Of a stretch of 64,000 nt of DNA, positions 22,494-35,044 are shown piece after piece; positions within the stretch are counted from its first letter, which is position 1; each line of letters starts with the position of its first letter. Origin of the DNA: Hsuehochloa calcarea. Lineage: Eukaryota; Streptophyta; Magnoliopsida; Poales; Poaceae. The stretch covers positions 19,769,232 through 19,833,231 of the forward strand of contig CM070599.1 in NCBI GenBank assembly GCA_036346395.1, given 5' to 3'. The translations under genes and the position numbers were made by a program. The notes under the pieces are model-generated. The model had not been told where the DNA came from. It did no database searches and worked only from the letters and a program-made list of their open reading frames with translations.

Positions 22494-23470
22494 GAATTAG
22501 TACGGCTCTTACATTTAATCCTAGCATTACCGATAGTACGACTAACACGTGTATGGCTGTCACCACTCGCTCTTTATCTTTTCTAGGACTCATCCTCCTC
22601 TATCTCCACTAACTACCAGAAGAACTTCCAATTCTCACTGTCATATCATCAGCACCTTTCCCTATTCCCATTTTCCTCATCGTCTCACCATAATCAAGCC
22701 AAAACAAAATATAAGAAAACTCTTCTCAGTCCAATCTCCATCTATCAAATTCTAATCTACCAAGATGTGGATCATCAGCTACGGGATCAATTAGGGAGAA
22801 GTGGAGGAGAAGAGGGGGACTGGGGGAGCTCGAGCGGCGTAGCAACCCGTCGATGCTGCCGTGGAGTCGGGCAACGACCGATGGCTAGGGTGGCGTCGGA
22901 TCGTCGGAGGCCCAGGAGGCGAGCAAAGGCAGCCCGAGCGCCAGAGGCCTAGGATGCGAACCGAGGCAACACAAGCAGCGTGGCGTGCGGCGATGGCTGA
23001 GAAGGCGACAGCGGCACCCGGGCATGTCTGGTGGTGAGGCGGCGCACTTGAGCGGCCGTCGGGAGGCGACACGTTGTATCAAATGTTGCGGCAAGAGTTT
23101 TTTTTGTTGTAATGTGTTTGATTTGTTGCACAAAAAGCCTTTAAATGTTGCATAGTCATTCACGGGATGTTGCAATAGGTATTTCCAGATGTTGCAATAA
23201 TTTTTGAAACACTGGGATTCTTATTCTAAGATGTTGCATCTTCTTTTCCCCCACCTAGTTTGAAACCCAGTTTTTAATGTTGCACCCGTTCTTCTCTTGT
23301 GTTGCATTCACTCGAAGTTGCGATGAGTTTTTGTGCTGTGAAATTTTGTTGCGCATATGAAATCAAAATGTTTCATAAGTAAGTTTTAAATGTTTCAAGT
23401 TTCAAATGTTGCACACATAGATTTTTTGTTGCAAAAGTTGTGACCGGATGTTGGAGTGGGAGCGTACGAT
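22494..23470. other. Upstream region of UGT gene 2 with TGTTGCA repeats
   Basis: A GC-rich patch (22790-23075) is followed at 23060-23450 by about a dozen irregular copies of (A)TGTTGCA or TTGTTGCA. The open frames in the GC-rich part are short and unrecognised. Composition and layout resemble a non-autonomous DNA transposon, but I could not define its ends. Confidence 0.4.
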
Positions 23471-24189
23471 GGGAATCTTACCATTATACATCCGAACGTT
23501 AACTGCTCCCTATATATACACATTCACTTTTGCTAGCACACAGCTGCCTGTTTTTCTGTGAAATCGCAGTCGATTTATTAGTTGTGGGTTTTCTCTCCGA
23601 GCCCAACCATTAGCCCCTATCAAATTTTTATTGTGTTCCTTGGTACTCGCGCCAATCTCTTCGCTCTTTCTATATTGAGAGATGTAGGGGAGAGAGAAAC
23701 CGAGGAGTCGTTGTTTCCATTATTGAGAGAGAGATATGGAGAGGAGAAACCGAGGAGGCGGGCGCCAGACGCATGGTGTGCAAGCGGAAGGCGCGTGGCG
23801 GGCGCTGGGCATGCGACACTCGAGCGTTGGACGCGGGGAGCGTGGCAAGCAGCAGGCGCGGTCAGAGTGGCAAGGTGCTCGACTTCAAATCTGTGGGTGT
23901 TTATGCTCTGATTTTTGTGATATTTTGATTCATTCTATTTTGCTAGGGTTTGAATGTTCTATTTTGTTGATGAAATGTGGGCTATAATTATTAGATTGGG
24001 GGATAATTTATTTGTGTAGATTTTCTTGTATTTGAATTGAAGTTTGGTTTGATTTCACGGTCAGATCTGATTTAATCTATTCGTTGTTGTTGTGTACATA
24101 TGAGTGCAATCAGTTGGTTGTCCTTCATAGATTTTATGTGTTGTGTGTACATATCTGACCATGTTTTTATGTGTACGTATGAGGGTTTG
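23471..24189. other. Unassigned intergenic sequence
   Basis: Contains the open frame 23582-23911 over a purine-rich and GC-rich patch without recognisable domains, followed by AT-rich sequence. No gene is supported. Confidence 0.35.
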
Positions 24190-24379
24190 AACACCATCTG
24201 GATGTAACTAAAGTTACTTCCAATCGATACTTACATGTTCTAACCTCTGAAGATATGCAGTTAACATGACTTCATTTACAGTCATGGCTTAAACGTACTG
24301 TAATTATGACCTGGATTTTATCTTTCATGCAACATATGTACATGGAGTTTAGTAACTTTAGTTACATCCAGATGGTGTT
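24190..24379. mobile_element. Fold-back MITE with 29-bp perfect terminal inverted repeats
   Basis: The left end AACACCATCTGGATGTAACT (24190 onward, 29 bases in all) is exactly the reverse complement of 24351-24379. Total length is 190 bases with no coding capacity. I could not settle the target-site duplication: the flanks are TTTG and TCAT. The perfect inverted repeats suggest recent activity or a selected hairpin. Confidence 0.7.
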
Positions 24380-26086
24380 TCATCGCAGAGTATTAAGAGA
24401 TTGTTCTTTCTAAATTGACATGGCTGATCATGATGCTTCTTTTCTGGCAAAACAGAAGATTAACGTCTTGCCATTGGTTGAAGAACTCCACGGTATGGAT
24501 TGTGCTTCTCATGAAATGTGATTGGACCAGGAAAAATCTTGCCTGGTCGGGCTGATTCTGGGTCCAGCCTGACCTGATCTGACATATTGTTGGACCAAGC
24601 TAGCTGGATCAGGTCAGGTAGTTGACAATACCGAGCCAGTCTAGGCTTCGAACCAGCAGAAAATCTTGAGACTTGATCTGCTTACGCTTGCCCAGCCAGG
24701 CCAGGCTTTTCTCTGATCTAAACTGCGATCTAATAGACCATGTGAGGTTTGTACTTTTTACACTGCATTAGAAACGGATGATTCTGCAGCTGATATGAAA
24801 GGGACGAGCAACAGAGAGGGACGCGATAGAGATTTGGATGTTAGGGGTTCGCCGAAAAGGGGGTGATTTTTTTTGTATAAGTTATATTAATATATTATGT
24901 ATCTGTTTTATTTTATTTTTCTTTCATTTGTTACGTGTTCACCAAAAAGGGGACTGTTTTTTTTCTAGGTTAGATTAATATATTCGGTATCTCTTTATTG
25001 TAAGGGGTTAATCAAGTAAGGACTGTAATCTGCAAAGGATTGATTTTTTTAGTTGTTTATGTTATTGTTAGTATCCAGTGGCTATCATGTGGTTCAATAT
25101 GAACATCAGTGATTAGGACCAAAAAAAGGTAACTTGTTTTTCTTTTTCGACTCTGTATTTTGTAAGGGTATACCATGGGAATAATTTTGTCTAGCTTATA
25201 ATAATTTTTGTTGTCTCTATCATTTGTAGGGATTCACAAAGGTTAGGATATTTTTTTGTCCAGGTTAGACTTTTTTGTCTCTTGTCTTTTGTAGGGGTTT
25301 ACTTAGGTTCTCTAGAATATTTGTTCATCAAACTCTGTAGAAGGAATCACTCGGTCTAAGTTTTGCTACCACATAAAAAAAAAAGACACACACTATTGTA
25401 GAAATTTTAGCTCAAAACTATTGTGCAAATTTAGTTTATCTTAAATGACATTTTTTTAGATTTGAGAACTTAGTATTCCTTCTCTCTTTTTTTGTCCACT
25501 TTGGAAAATTATCATTTTATCATTTTATATTAGTTGCACTTATGATAGTCCAAATCTTATGTATATGTGTTAATTGTTGAAACCTACTTTGTTTGTGTAA
25601 AATCATTGTTATTGTTTGTCCAAATTTTATATTGCAATTTTATCAAATATTAACTCATAAATTGCACTTACCATCTAGGTTTTATATATCTACCATTTTA
25701 TCAAACATTAACTGTAGTCATGTGGAAATTTGCACACTCTTCTGACTTATATTTCAAGTTGATATAATGTGCCTTTTTTTTTGCTACTGCAATTTGCATT
25801 ATGGCCTCAGTTTTATGTTTAGAGTTTCTAATGGAGTACTTATGTTTGTTCCTTAGAGTTAACTAATATGATTCATTATTTGACTTTTCCTAGTTCAAGG
25901 TAATTTTGAGTTTCCTATATTAGGTGTTCATCTCATCTTATAAGTTGCTTACGAATTTAGACATTTTATATAAGATCTGTTGGGTAATTCAATTTATTAC
26001 CTTTTCCCCCCTTTGCAAATCCATTGGTGTCCTTTTCTTATTTTTAGCCATAATCAGATAGACTAAACATGTTAAAATTTGTAATT
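24380..26086. other. AT-rich intergenic sequence
   Basis: No gene seen. It contains poly-T runs, repeats of GGGGTT(C/T)ACCAAAAAGGGGA-like text near 24845-25330, and, at about 25530-25620, a segment similar to 36875-36970 beyond the retroelement nest. Confidence 0.4.
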
Positions 26087-26787
26087 TGTGGACCGGTTCT
26101 AAACAACCCAACTATGTCCAAAGTCAAACAACACAAAGATAGCTCATTTAAAGTCGACAACACAACATAGCTCACCTTTAACTTGCACCCATAAGCAAAC
26201 ATGCCCTTAACGGGTCGGTGGAGAATAAACCATACCTATTAAGCATCATATTCAGCCCAATTGGAAGATAACAAAAGCCCACAACTGAATAAAAAAAAAG
26301 AAAACATATAAATAACAAAAGCCTAATTACAGAGTCGAAAAAGAAAAACAAGTTACCTCCACTATAAATAGGAGATGGTGGTGGCTACACCACCTCTTCG
26401 CATCTTTTGCAATTTTTGTAAACCCTAATTTTCTTAGGGAGAGTTTTTGTGGAGGCTAGTGTTCTTGATGTTTTGATGTGATTTTCGTGCTCTTGGATTG
26501 AGCATTGTCCTCCATCGATGGAGTGGCTGTAAGCCCAGATCATATCAATCAATCAAAGGAAAGTATGATCAATGTTTTGTCTCATTGCGTTCTTACTCTA
26601 ATTTGATGATTTTGGGTCTTTCTTTGATCCGCGAGTTTTTGATTGAATTCTTCACGTGGTCTAGCTTGCTATGACATGTGGAAACCTATCTAGGATCATC
26701 TTGATCATTATTCATCCATGAGCAAGATCTTGGATCAAGTTTTCGTTTTGACCCGGTTTTGAACTCTTCCTTGATCAAATCGAAAAG
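26087..26787 (+). mobile_element. Older Sirevirus-type LTR, left part (split by a nested element)
   Basis: This block and 35045-35490 are two halves of one plus-orientation LTR. It contains CCACTATAAATAGG (TATA box), GTGGAGGCTAG and CTTGGATTGA segments matching the minus-strand reading of the nested element's LTRs. The insertion at AAAAG interrupts it. The left end near 26087 (TGTGGACC) is uncertain, since no target duplication matches the sequence after 35490. Confidence 0.6.
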
Positions 26788-28574
26788 TGTTGGACCGTAA
26801 AGGCGACTAGAGGGGGGGGTGAATAGGAGCACGCTCACTTTTTCACAAAATATGAATTCAACACAATTTCACTCCAATAGCTATGATGAAGCTATGAAGA
26901 TCAATATATCAGTACAGCGGAAGACTAGTATTGAATCCAATTAAACCCCTAAGCAATGCGACAAAAATCAGCCAGAATCAAATCTTAACAGGTGGCCGGT
27001 CGATCATTGTTATCTGGCGGTCCGACCGCACCAAAATCGGTCGACCTCGGTGTGGGGCGGTCGGATCAGAAAGAAAATCGGTCGACCTCGATGTGGGGCG
27101 GTCCGACCGGCAGGCTCCAGAACAGTAAAAACAGCCCGATGACGAAGTTGCAATTAGGTCTAACTTTTGATTCTCAACTCCAAACTTCACGAAACTTTGC
27201 ACACACCTTCTCTATGATATTAAGGACCTATTCCAATCAACAATTATGATAATTCTTGGACGAACAAATATCTTTTACGATCTGATTGAAGAAGGGTGCA
27301 AAACCGGGCAAAAGTGAAAACTAGATCCAATCGCTTGCTTGTGGGTGATTGATGATCAAATTGATCCTAGATGGGTTCCCACACATCACAGCAAGCTAAT
27401 CCACGTGAAGGAATCAATCAACAACTCGTGGATCAAAGAAAGCCCTAAAATCACGAAATTGAAAGCAAGAACGAAAAGAGACTTATCTCAAGCAAACCTT
27501 GCATTGATTAAGAACGTGATCGTCGCTGGATTACACCCACGCCATCATGGATCAGTGGTCAATCCAAGATCACGAAATTCTCCTCAAACCATAAAGAGCC
27601 CTAGCCTCCACCTCAACTCCCCTAAGCCAATTAGGGTTTTGCAACAAAAGAGGCGAGAGAGAGAGAGAGCTTGGTGGTGCAGCCACCACCTCCCCCTATT
27701 TATAGTGGAGGCCTAGACTCCTAGGGTTTGACTCCATTGGGCTCCCGTTAAGGCCCACTAACAAACGGGTCACACACGCACGCTTCGCAAAGCGCCGTCT
27801 TTAACCTTTTGACCTAAACCGCTTCACCATGTGCTATGGATTCGCCAATAGGTCACCCTTGTCCATCTTGTGTCACGCTTGAGTCGTTGACCTCACCCGC
27901 ATCGTCGATCGCTCGGACCTCAACTCTTCAAGTCTAGTCCCGATTCTCCTCGCCGTTGACCGTCGTTGACCACCCAAAGAACTCGCACAACCACGGACAA
28001 GCAAACACGAATTCGGGAACAAGTTCTTCACAACTTGACCCATATTAGTCAAAACATGCATCATGCAAATCATATGCCACGATACCAATGACTTTGACCT
28101 AACCAATCAACATCGCCACGGTTGGCCGACGTTCAAGTCGATCACGGTCGACCGCCCAGTGAGCCGGTCGGATCACCCCATGGCGGTCGGACCGCTCCTC
28201 GTGAGCGGTCGGACCGCCTTGGGACTTAGCGAAATTCAACCCCGAAAATCCAAACCCATCGGAAACTTTAAACCAATAGAACTTTTTATGGAGACTCCAA
28301 AATCATGAGACCAAGTGCATTGGGATCCCTCACTTGCCTACAACACCTATTTTTGGCCCACTCATTTTGACCACTTTGGTCATCGCCGGTCCGACCGCTT
28401 TACATGGCCGGTCCGACCGATTTGGGACCGATCGGACCGCCGTGCAAGGGCGGTCGGACCGCCTATCAAGAAGCTCAGAACTTTGTCGAAAACGCGTGAA
28501 ACGACAAACCGTAAATGCCATTGCCAATTGTCACATCATCCTAAGATCCGGAACATATCCCCATGAAATCCACA
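26788..28574 (-). repeat. 3' LTR of the nested Sirevirus
   Basis: 1787 bases, nearly identical to 33243-35039. It has a TATA box (TATAAATA on the minus strand near 27697-27704). CGGTCnGACCG-type palindromes cluster at about 26995-27115, 28140-28215 and 28385-28465. Confidence 0.85.
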
Positions 28575-31240
28575 ATCTCCCCTTGATGAACACATTGGCA
28601 ATTATCCGAAAAATGTAAGTAAGAGGTTTGAAAACGAGTTTACTCGCGGTTTTAGCACAAAGGCACAACTTGGTCCATAAGCAAGAAAAAGCAATGAACA
28701 TGACCAAGCGGCATCGTAATAGTATAGGCATGTGAGACAAGGCAAAAGAAAGCATAAAAACTTTGATTTCGAAAAGGGTCAAAATTCTCACATGAGGTCC
28801 ATATGAAAGAACAATTGTTCAATTGACCTATGATCATTTTGAGTATAAAAGAATGCAATTCAAGTTCAGAATATTCAATAAGACAATAAGAATGCAACTC
28901 AAGAACTCCCCCTCACTATGATCATCAAATTTCAAGTTTTCAGTTTCTCCCCTTTGTATAAACTTCTCCCCCAATCTTCTCCAAATAAGAGTAGCAAAGA
29001 AATATTACACATCTTCTCCCAAAGAAATATCCTTTCATTTAACACATCTTCTCCCCCTTTGACAATGGATTCATCAAGGAATCACGCCTTCCTCTCATCC
29101 AGGAATAACAAATAGAGAATAAAGAAAGAAGCAGAAACAAAAGAAGCATAAAGAGGAATATGCATGAAGTGCAATCGAGTGGCTTCAATTTTTGTATTTT
29201 TCAATTTTTTGATTACAAGAAGCTTTGGAGATTACCCAAAAGAACAAGCTAGTATCTCGAATAATGCACAAACAGCATATCAAGCCTGACAGCGCTAGCA
29301 AGATCATGGTAAGACATATATATCAAAGCTAAGCACAAAGGCTCAAAAGTAAAGCAGTAGATTTGATCAATTTAAGCAACGCTTCAAATTCAGCAAGTTC
29401 ATCAACAGGGATCCTAAAGTGAAATTGGCCATGTCAAACTGTCAAAGTGAGATCAAAAATCTAACAAAGACCACAGTAAGAGTCAATCAAGTCCCGTATT
29501 GAATCATTTTGCTCAATATTTTGTAAACGCCCATTTGTCAACATTTTTCTCATTTGCATTGAATATTGAAGTTGACTAATGATCTAACTTAGTGACAAGA
29601 TCCTGGACTAGGAGCCATCCACAAACTCATCCTAAGCTTCGACCAAAAGTTGATTAAAGGTATATCTTAGTAAAGAAGATCCTGGACTAGGAGCCATCCA
29701 CAAACTCTTTCTAAGCTTCTACCGGGGCGACAAATCTTGAGGTTCATGTCATTTCTGACAAGCAGTCCCCATGAGATCGTTGGTTCATCAAACTATCTCC
29801 AAGTTCATGTCATTTGACAAGCAGTCTCGTAAGAATAGTTTGGCACAATTTAAGCATAAGACAATCTTGATTTTCATTTTTCACAAGAGCAGTTTTAGAA
29901 TCTCAAGAACACAAAAACTCAAGTAATGGTCAATTTTAGATCAAAGAGCTAACAAAGCAATTCTGACAGGGCCAATGTCACAAGAGGAGCACTAATTACG
30001 CAACTCGCTAAAACATCCACAAATTGCAATTTCTTAGTTTGAGTTGTTTAAAAGGTTCTAGCTCATATAGCAAAGACTTAGCTACACATGTAAAAGCATG
30101 ATAATTCTAGCAAGTCAAAGAACTAGACATGACATTGAGCAAGAATTGAAATACAAAAGCTCTAAAGGGTAATAGGCAAAGCTTCATCAATTTTAAAAGA
30201 TAAGCAGAAAATCTTATATTACAATGCATTTTTTTTTTTGAATTTTTCATACCACATGTTGTAACCACTTGTTGGATTTTTCATATGAATGCAATATGAC
30301 ACAATGAGATGCAATTAAAAAGCATAAAAACCTAAAGAGTTCAAAAAGATCACTAAGTTCAGAAAAAGAACAATAAAAGATCAAAAGAACAAGGAAAGAT
30401 CAGAAAAAATCAAACTCCCCCTCAAACCAACCCATAAGGATAAATAACCCCTAACTCGCTTCTCAAGGTGGCAAACCTAGTTGGGTCTAAAGATTTGGTG
30501 GGGATAAAAACAAGATACAAGAGAAGAATCTAGTGGGTGACAAGCGCCTGAGGTATTCTTCCTATCTAGCCGACAGCCCGCACAATTAGGATAAGAAAAA
30601 CCCCCGAATGGACAAGGATAAAGAACAGAATATCAAATGCCATACAAAGAGAGTAGAGTGTAAGTACGAATAAGAGCTTAACGGCTGGCGATGGGAAGTT
30701 CTCGGAGATGCTTGAGACCCGTCGACCGCGTGAAGGAGGTGAACCATCTTGAGTCTCGGCAATATGATGTGAACAATCGAGTCGGCAAAGCACGTGCCCT
30801 TCCTCTTTCGCGGTAATCACGAAAAATCAAGGCCGGAAGAACGATGTGTCTCGACATCAAGTTAGTTAAACAAGACTTGGGAACCCGAGATCGAGACACA
30901 CGCTCTGAGTAGTATGCAAAGCGAAGTGTTATCCTTGATTTCATCTAAAATTACATTATGAGCAATGTTTAAGTTAACATGGGAATTAAAGCATCGGTGA
31001 TCGGCGGCGTTGTCTTTGTGGTCGACCGCGACCAAATCGGTCGACCGGTGACCACCGGTGGTCGGACCGTGACTCAAGAACATGAGAATTAGAATATGTA
31101 GAAACATAATGATTAGCATGTGAGAAAAATCCTAATCCGGTTTATTCCTTTCGGTGTTACCATGTCTCATAATAGCTCTAGGTTGCTTGAATGAAATTCT
31201 ATCAAGATTGTTTCTATCATTTTCAACCTACGCCAATGTA
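28575..31240 (-). other. Non-coding 3' internal region with multiple polypurine tracts
   Basis: On the minus strand, the tract AAGGGGAGA (28576-28584) abuts the 3' LTR and is the likely polypurine primer for plus-strand synthesis. Similar GGGGAG-rich tracts recur near 28905, 28948, 28976, 29016, 29048 and 30415. The only longer frames (for example 30862-31119) have no recognisable domain. This is the place where pol would be expected. Confidence 0.6.
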
Positions 31241-33189
31241 ATTCAATCAAATGCCCACTTTTCTTGCAATAAGTGCAATGGTACTTGGTACCACTAGAAG
31301 AAGCACCATTTGAATTGATACAAGGTTGGGCAAAACTGCAGATTTAAAAGATGTTTTTGCGAGTTGAGTTTTGAATTCAATTAAACCTTTTCCAAGACTT
31401 GAATGACTTTTGGGTTTGAATTGTCTTGAAAAGAATTGAATCCTAAACCTTCCTTCTTATAAGGAGTTTTAGACTTGTCAAGAATCATGTTTAATTGTTT
31501 CTTACCTTTAGAAAATTTCTCTAATGTATCATGAAGGTAAGCATTTTCTTTTCTCAAGTTAACACAAGCATGACAAGTTTTATCCATTGATTTCTCCTTA
31601 TACAAAGCAATTTCAAGCTTAAGAGCGGAACATGAAGCACAAGTAGTATTTTCAATATTGTCCTTAAGTTTAGCATATTTGACTCTAGCGACTTCTAAGA
31701 TATCTTTGATTTCACGTTCTTTTCTAAGCATGAAGTGCAAGGGCTAGAATCAATCACATCGAAGCAATCAACTTGCTAGACTCTAAGCATTTTTCACAAG
31801 GAGCAGATTTAATTTCAATTAGCTCGGTTCTAGCATTTTCAAGTTGTTGTAAAGCAATATTGTGAGCAGATTGCGTTTAGCCAATTTCGAGTGCATATCA
31901 TGACAAGATAAACATTCATCAGGTTCAAGAGTCTTAACATTTGCAAGTTCTAGTTTTAGTTTACCAATTTTTGACTCTAGTTTCTTATTTTTAGTCATGA
32001 CAAATTCTAGCGCTTCATCTTGACTAAGCACTTGCTCAACTATAGAATTATATTTAGCAGAAAGCTCATCATAAGAAAAAGATACCTCATCATTATCAAT
32101 GTCGCTTCGATTGTCGACCATGAAGCACATGCCAAGAAAGTCTTTGGCCTTCCCTTTCTTTTCCTCTTCGCTCCCGGAGTCCACATCACTAATGGATTGC
32201 TCTCCAAAAGCGGCAAGGACCCGGTGAGCGGCCTTTATGAGCTTGACAGAGCATCATACTCAGAGTTGTTATCATGAGGCTTCTTCCAAGCTGTCTTCTC
32301 CTCCCTGTGCTTACCCTTACCTTTTAGCTTGGGGCAATTGGCCCGGATGTGGTAAAGCTCTCCACACTCATAGCAAGTAACAGGACCACCTCTCTTTTTA
32401 TTTCTCACATTGTTGTAAGCCCGTGTGAATTTTTTAGCTAAAAGGGCTAACTCTGTCTCAGGAATATTTTCAAGCTCCTCCTCAGAAATCGCAGATAAGC
32501 AAGCAAATGAAAATCCAGAAGAAGATTCAAAAGAGTCATCAAAAGCCTTTTGTGAGGATCGCTACCAAAGCTAAATTATCTTTCTTGGGATGATCAACTC
32601 TTTTAATTTCATGAGTCTTGAGTTTACTATAAAGCAATTCTAAAGTAAGACTCGAAGATCAACATTCTCTTCTATAGCAGTAGCCTTCATCTCCCACTCC
32701 TTGGTGTTGATTGCAGCCAAGAGGTGGGTGGCATTTTCAGATTGAGAATATTCAATATCAACAGCTTTCATTTGATTAATCACTTTATTAAAACGACTGA
32801 AAATGTCATCGATGCTCTCTCCAGGACGCATCTCAAATTTGTTATAATCACGCTTATAGATTGTTTGGCGCACTTTCTTAATTTGGGACGAACCCTCATG
32901 ATATGTTTCGAGAGTGCTCCAAATCTCGCATGCTTGATGCAAAATTGCAAATCCTATCATATTCTTGTCTACCAAGCGCACCATATAAAAGATTCTTGGC
33001 CTTGTTGTTGTTAGCCAAAAGAACCACAGAAGCAGGAGTTTCAACCTCAGGAATAATGAGCGGGGATCGAACAACGTCCCATATAGCTTGTCCCTCGCTC
33101 TCAAGGAATACTCGCATACGATTCTTCCAATAGGCATAGTCTTGTCCATTGAACATATGCGGTTTTGTAGTGAATCTATCCATCGCCAA
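31240..33189 (-). pseudogene. Sirevirus gag, frameshifted
   Basis: The gag start at 33189 reads MAMDRFTTKPHMFNGQDYAY, typical of copia Gag. A frame change near 32940-32950 moves the continuation (ETYHEGSSQIKKVRQTIY... FSRFNKVINQM) to another frame. Further frames hold a CCHC zinc knuckle (CYECGELYHIRANC, about 32332-32373), a long acidic and coiled-coil-like region (31819-32184 and 31381-31740), and a second knuckle start HCTYCKKSGHL near 31270. Gag would package the element's RNA into cytoplasmic particles. The stops and frameshifts make this copy inactive as it stands. Confidence 0.75.
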
Positions 33190-33228
33190 AGTTCAGTGAC
33201 CGGTTAAGATCAAGAGTGAACTAACCGG

Positions 33229-33240
33229 GCTCTGATACCA
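33229..33240 (-). other. Primer-binding site of the Sirevirus
   Basis: The minus strand reads TGGTATCAGAGC, two bases inside the 5' LTR end, complementary to the 3' end of initiator tRNA-Met. It sets the element's orientation. Confidence 0.85.
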
Positions 33241-33242
33241 CT

Positions 33243-35039
33243 TGTTGGACCGTAAAGGCGACTAGAGGGGGTGAATAGGAGCACGCTCACTTTTTCACAA
33301 AATATGAATTCAACACAATTTCACTCCAATAGCTATGATGAAGCTATGAAGATCAATATATCGACAAATGGAAGACTAGTATTGAATCCAATTAAACCCC
33401 TAAGCAATGCGACAAAAATCAGCCAGAATCAAATCTTAACATAGGCTGGCCGGTCTGACCGCTGTTATACGGGCGGTCTGACCGGCACCAAAATCGGTCT
33501 GACCTCTGGTGTGGGGCGGTCGGACCGGCAGCAAAATCGGTCTGACCTCTGATGTGGGGCGGTCCGACCGGCAGGCTCCAGAACAGTAAAAACAGCCCGA
33601 TGACGAAGTTGCAATTAGGTCTAACTTTTGATTCTCAACTCCAAACTTCACGAAACTTTGCACACACCTTCTCTATGATATTAAGGACCTATTCCAATCA
33701 ACAATTATGATAATTCTTGGACGAACAAATATCTTTTACGATCTGATTGAAGAAGGGTGCAAAACCGGGCAAAAGTGAAAACTAGATCCAATCGCTTGCT
33801 TGTGGGTGATTGATGATCAAATTGATCCTAGATGGGTTCCCACACATCACAGCAAGCTAATCCACGTGAAGGAATCAATCAAAAACTCGTGGATCAAAGA
33901 AAGCCCTAAAATCACGAAATTGAAAGCAAGAACGAAAAGAGACTTATCTCAAGCAAACCTTGCATTGATTAAGAACGTGATCGTCATTTGGATTACACCC
34001 ACGCCATCATGGATCGATGGTCAATCCAAGATCACGAAATTCTCCTCAAACCATAAAGAGCCCTAGCCTCCACCTCAACTCCCTAAGCCAATTAGGGTTT
34101 TGCAACAAAAGAGCGAGAGAGAGAGAGAGCTTGGTGGTGCACCACCACCTCCCTATTTATAGTGGAGGCCTAGACTCCTAGGGTTTGACTCCATTGGGCT
34201 CCCGTTAAGGCCCACTAACAAACGGGTCACACACGCACGCTTCGCAAAGCGCCGTCTTTAACCTTTTGACCTAAACCGCTTCACCATGTGCTATGGATTC
34301 GCCAATAGGTCACCCTTGTCCATCTTGTGTCACGCTTGAGTCGTTGACCTCACCCGGCATCGTCGATCGTTCTGGACCTCAACTCTTCAAGTCTAGTCCC
34401 GATTCTCCTCGCCGTTGACCGTCGTTGACCACCCAGCAACCTGCACAACCACAGACAAGCAAACACGAATTCGGGAACAAGTTCTTCACAACTTGACCCA
34501 TATTAGTCAAAACATGCATCATGCAAATCATATGCCACGATACCAATGACTTTGACCTAACCAATCAACATCGCCACGAAGTTGGCCGACGTTCAAGTCG
34601 ATACCGGTCTGACCGCTCCAGGTGAGCCGGTCGGACCGCCATGGCGGTCGGACCGCTCCTCAAGGAGCGGTCGGACCGCCCTGGGACTTAGCGAAATTCA
34701 ACCCCGAAAATCCGAAACCTACCGGAAACTTTAAACCAATAGAACTTTTCTTGGAGACTCCAAAAATCATGAGACCAAGTGCATTGGGATCCCTCACTTG
34801 CCTACAACACCTATTTTTGGCCCACTCATTTTGACCACTTTGGTCATCGCCGTCCGACCGCCCTACATGGCGGTCCGACCGATTTGGGACCGATCGGACC
34901 GCCGTGCAGGGCGGTCGGACCGCCTCGCATCGATAAGCTCAGTAACTTTGTCGAAAACGCGTGAAACGATAAACCGTAAATGCCATTGCCAATTGTCACA
35001 TCATCCTAAGATCTGGAACATATCCCCATGAAATCCACA
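33243..35039 (-). repeat. 5' LTR of the nested Sirevirus
   Basis: 1797 bases. It has a TATA box near 34154-34162 (minus strand) and clusters of CGGTC(T/G)GACCG palindromes at about 33447-33575, 34600-34682 and 34850-34925. Its differences from the other LTR are mainly small indels in the palindromic regions. Confidence 0.85.
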
Positions 35040-35044
35040 AAAAG

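Larger units (their letters stand above)
26788..35039 (-). mobile_element. Near-complete Sirevirus (Ty1/copia) element lacking recognisable pol
   Basis: This is an 8252-base element flanked by a perfect AAAAG duplication (26783-26787 and 35040-35044). In its own orientation (minus strand) the 5' LTR is 33243-35039. It is followed by a primer-binding site TGGTATCAGAGC (33229-33240), a gag region (about 33189 to 31240), a long apparently non-coding stretch with several polypurine-tract-like motifs, and the 3' LTR 26788-28574. Both LTRs start TGTGGATTTC and end CCAACA. I see no protease, integrase, reverse transcriptase or RNase H, so mobility would depend on another element. The many purine tracts and CG-rich LTR palindromes are features described for the Sirevirus lineage. 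Confidence 0.85.

Noticed and set aside
22790..23175. Short frames upstream of UGT gene 2
   Set aside because: GC-rich, overlapping on both strands, no recognisable motif or splice context.
5870..33240. TGGTATCAGAG-type sequences as tRNA genes
   Set aside because: They are 12-base primer-binding sites next to LTR ends. No cloverleaf-forming sequence surrounds them.
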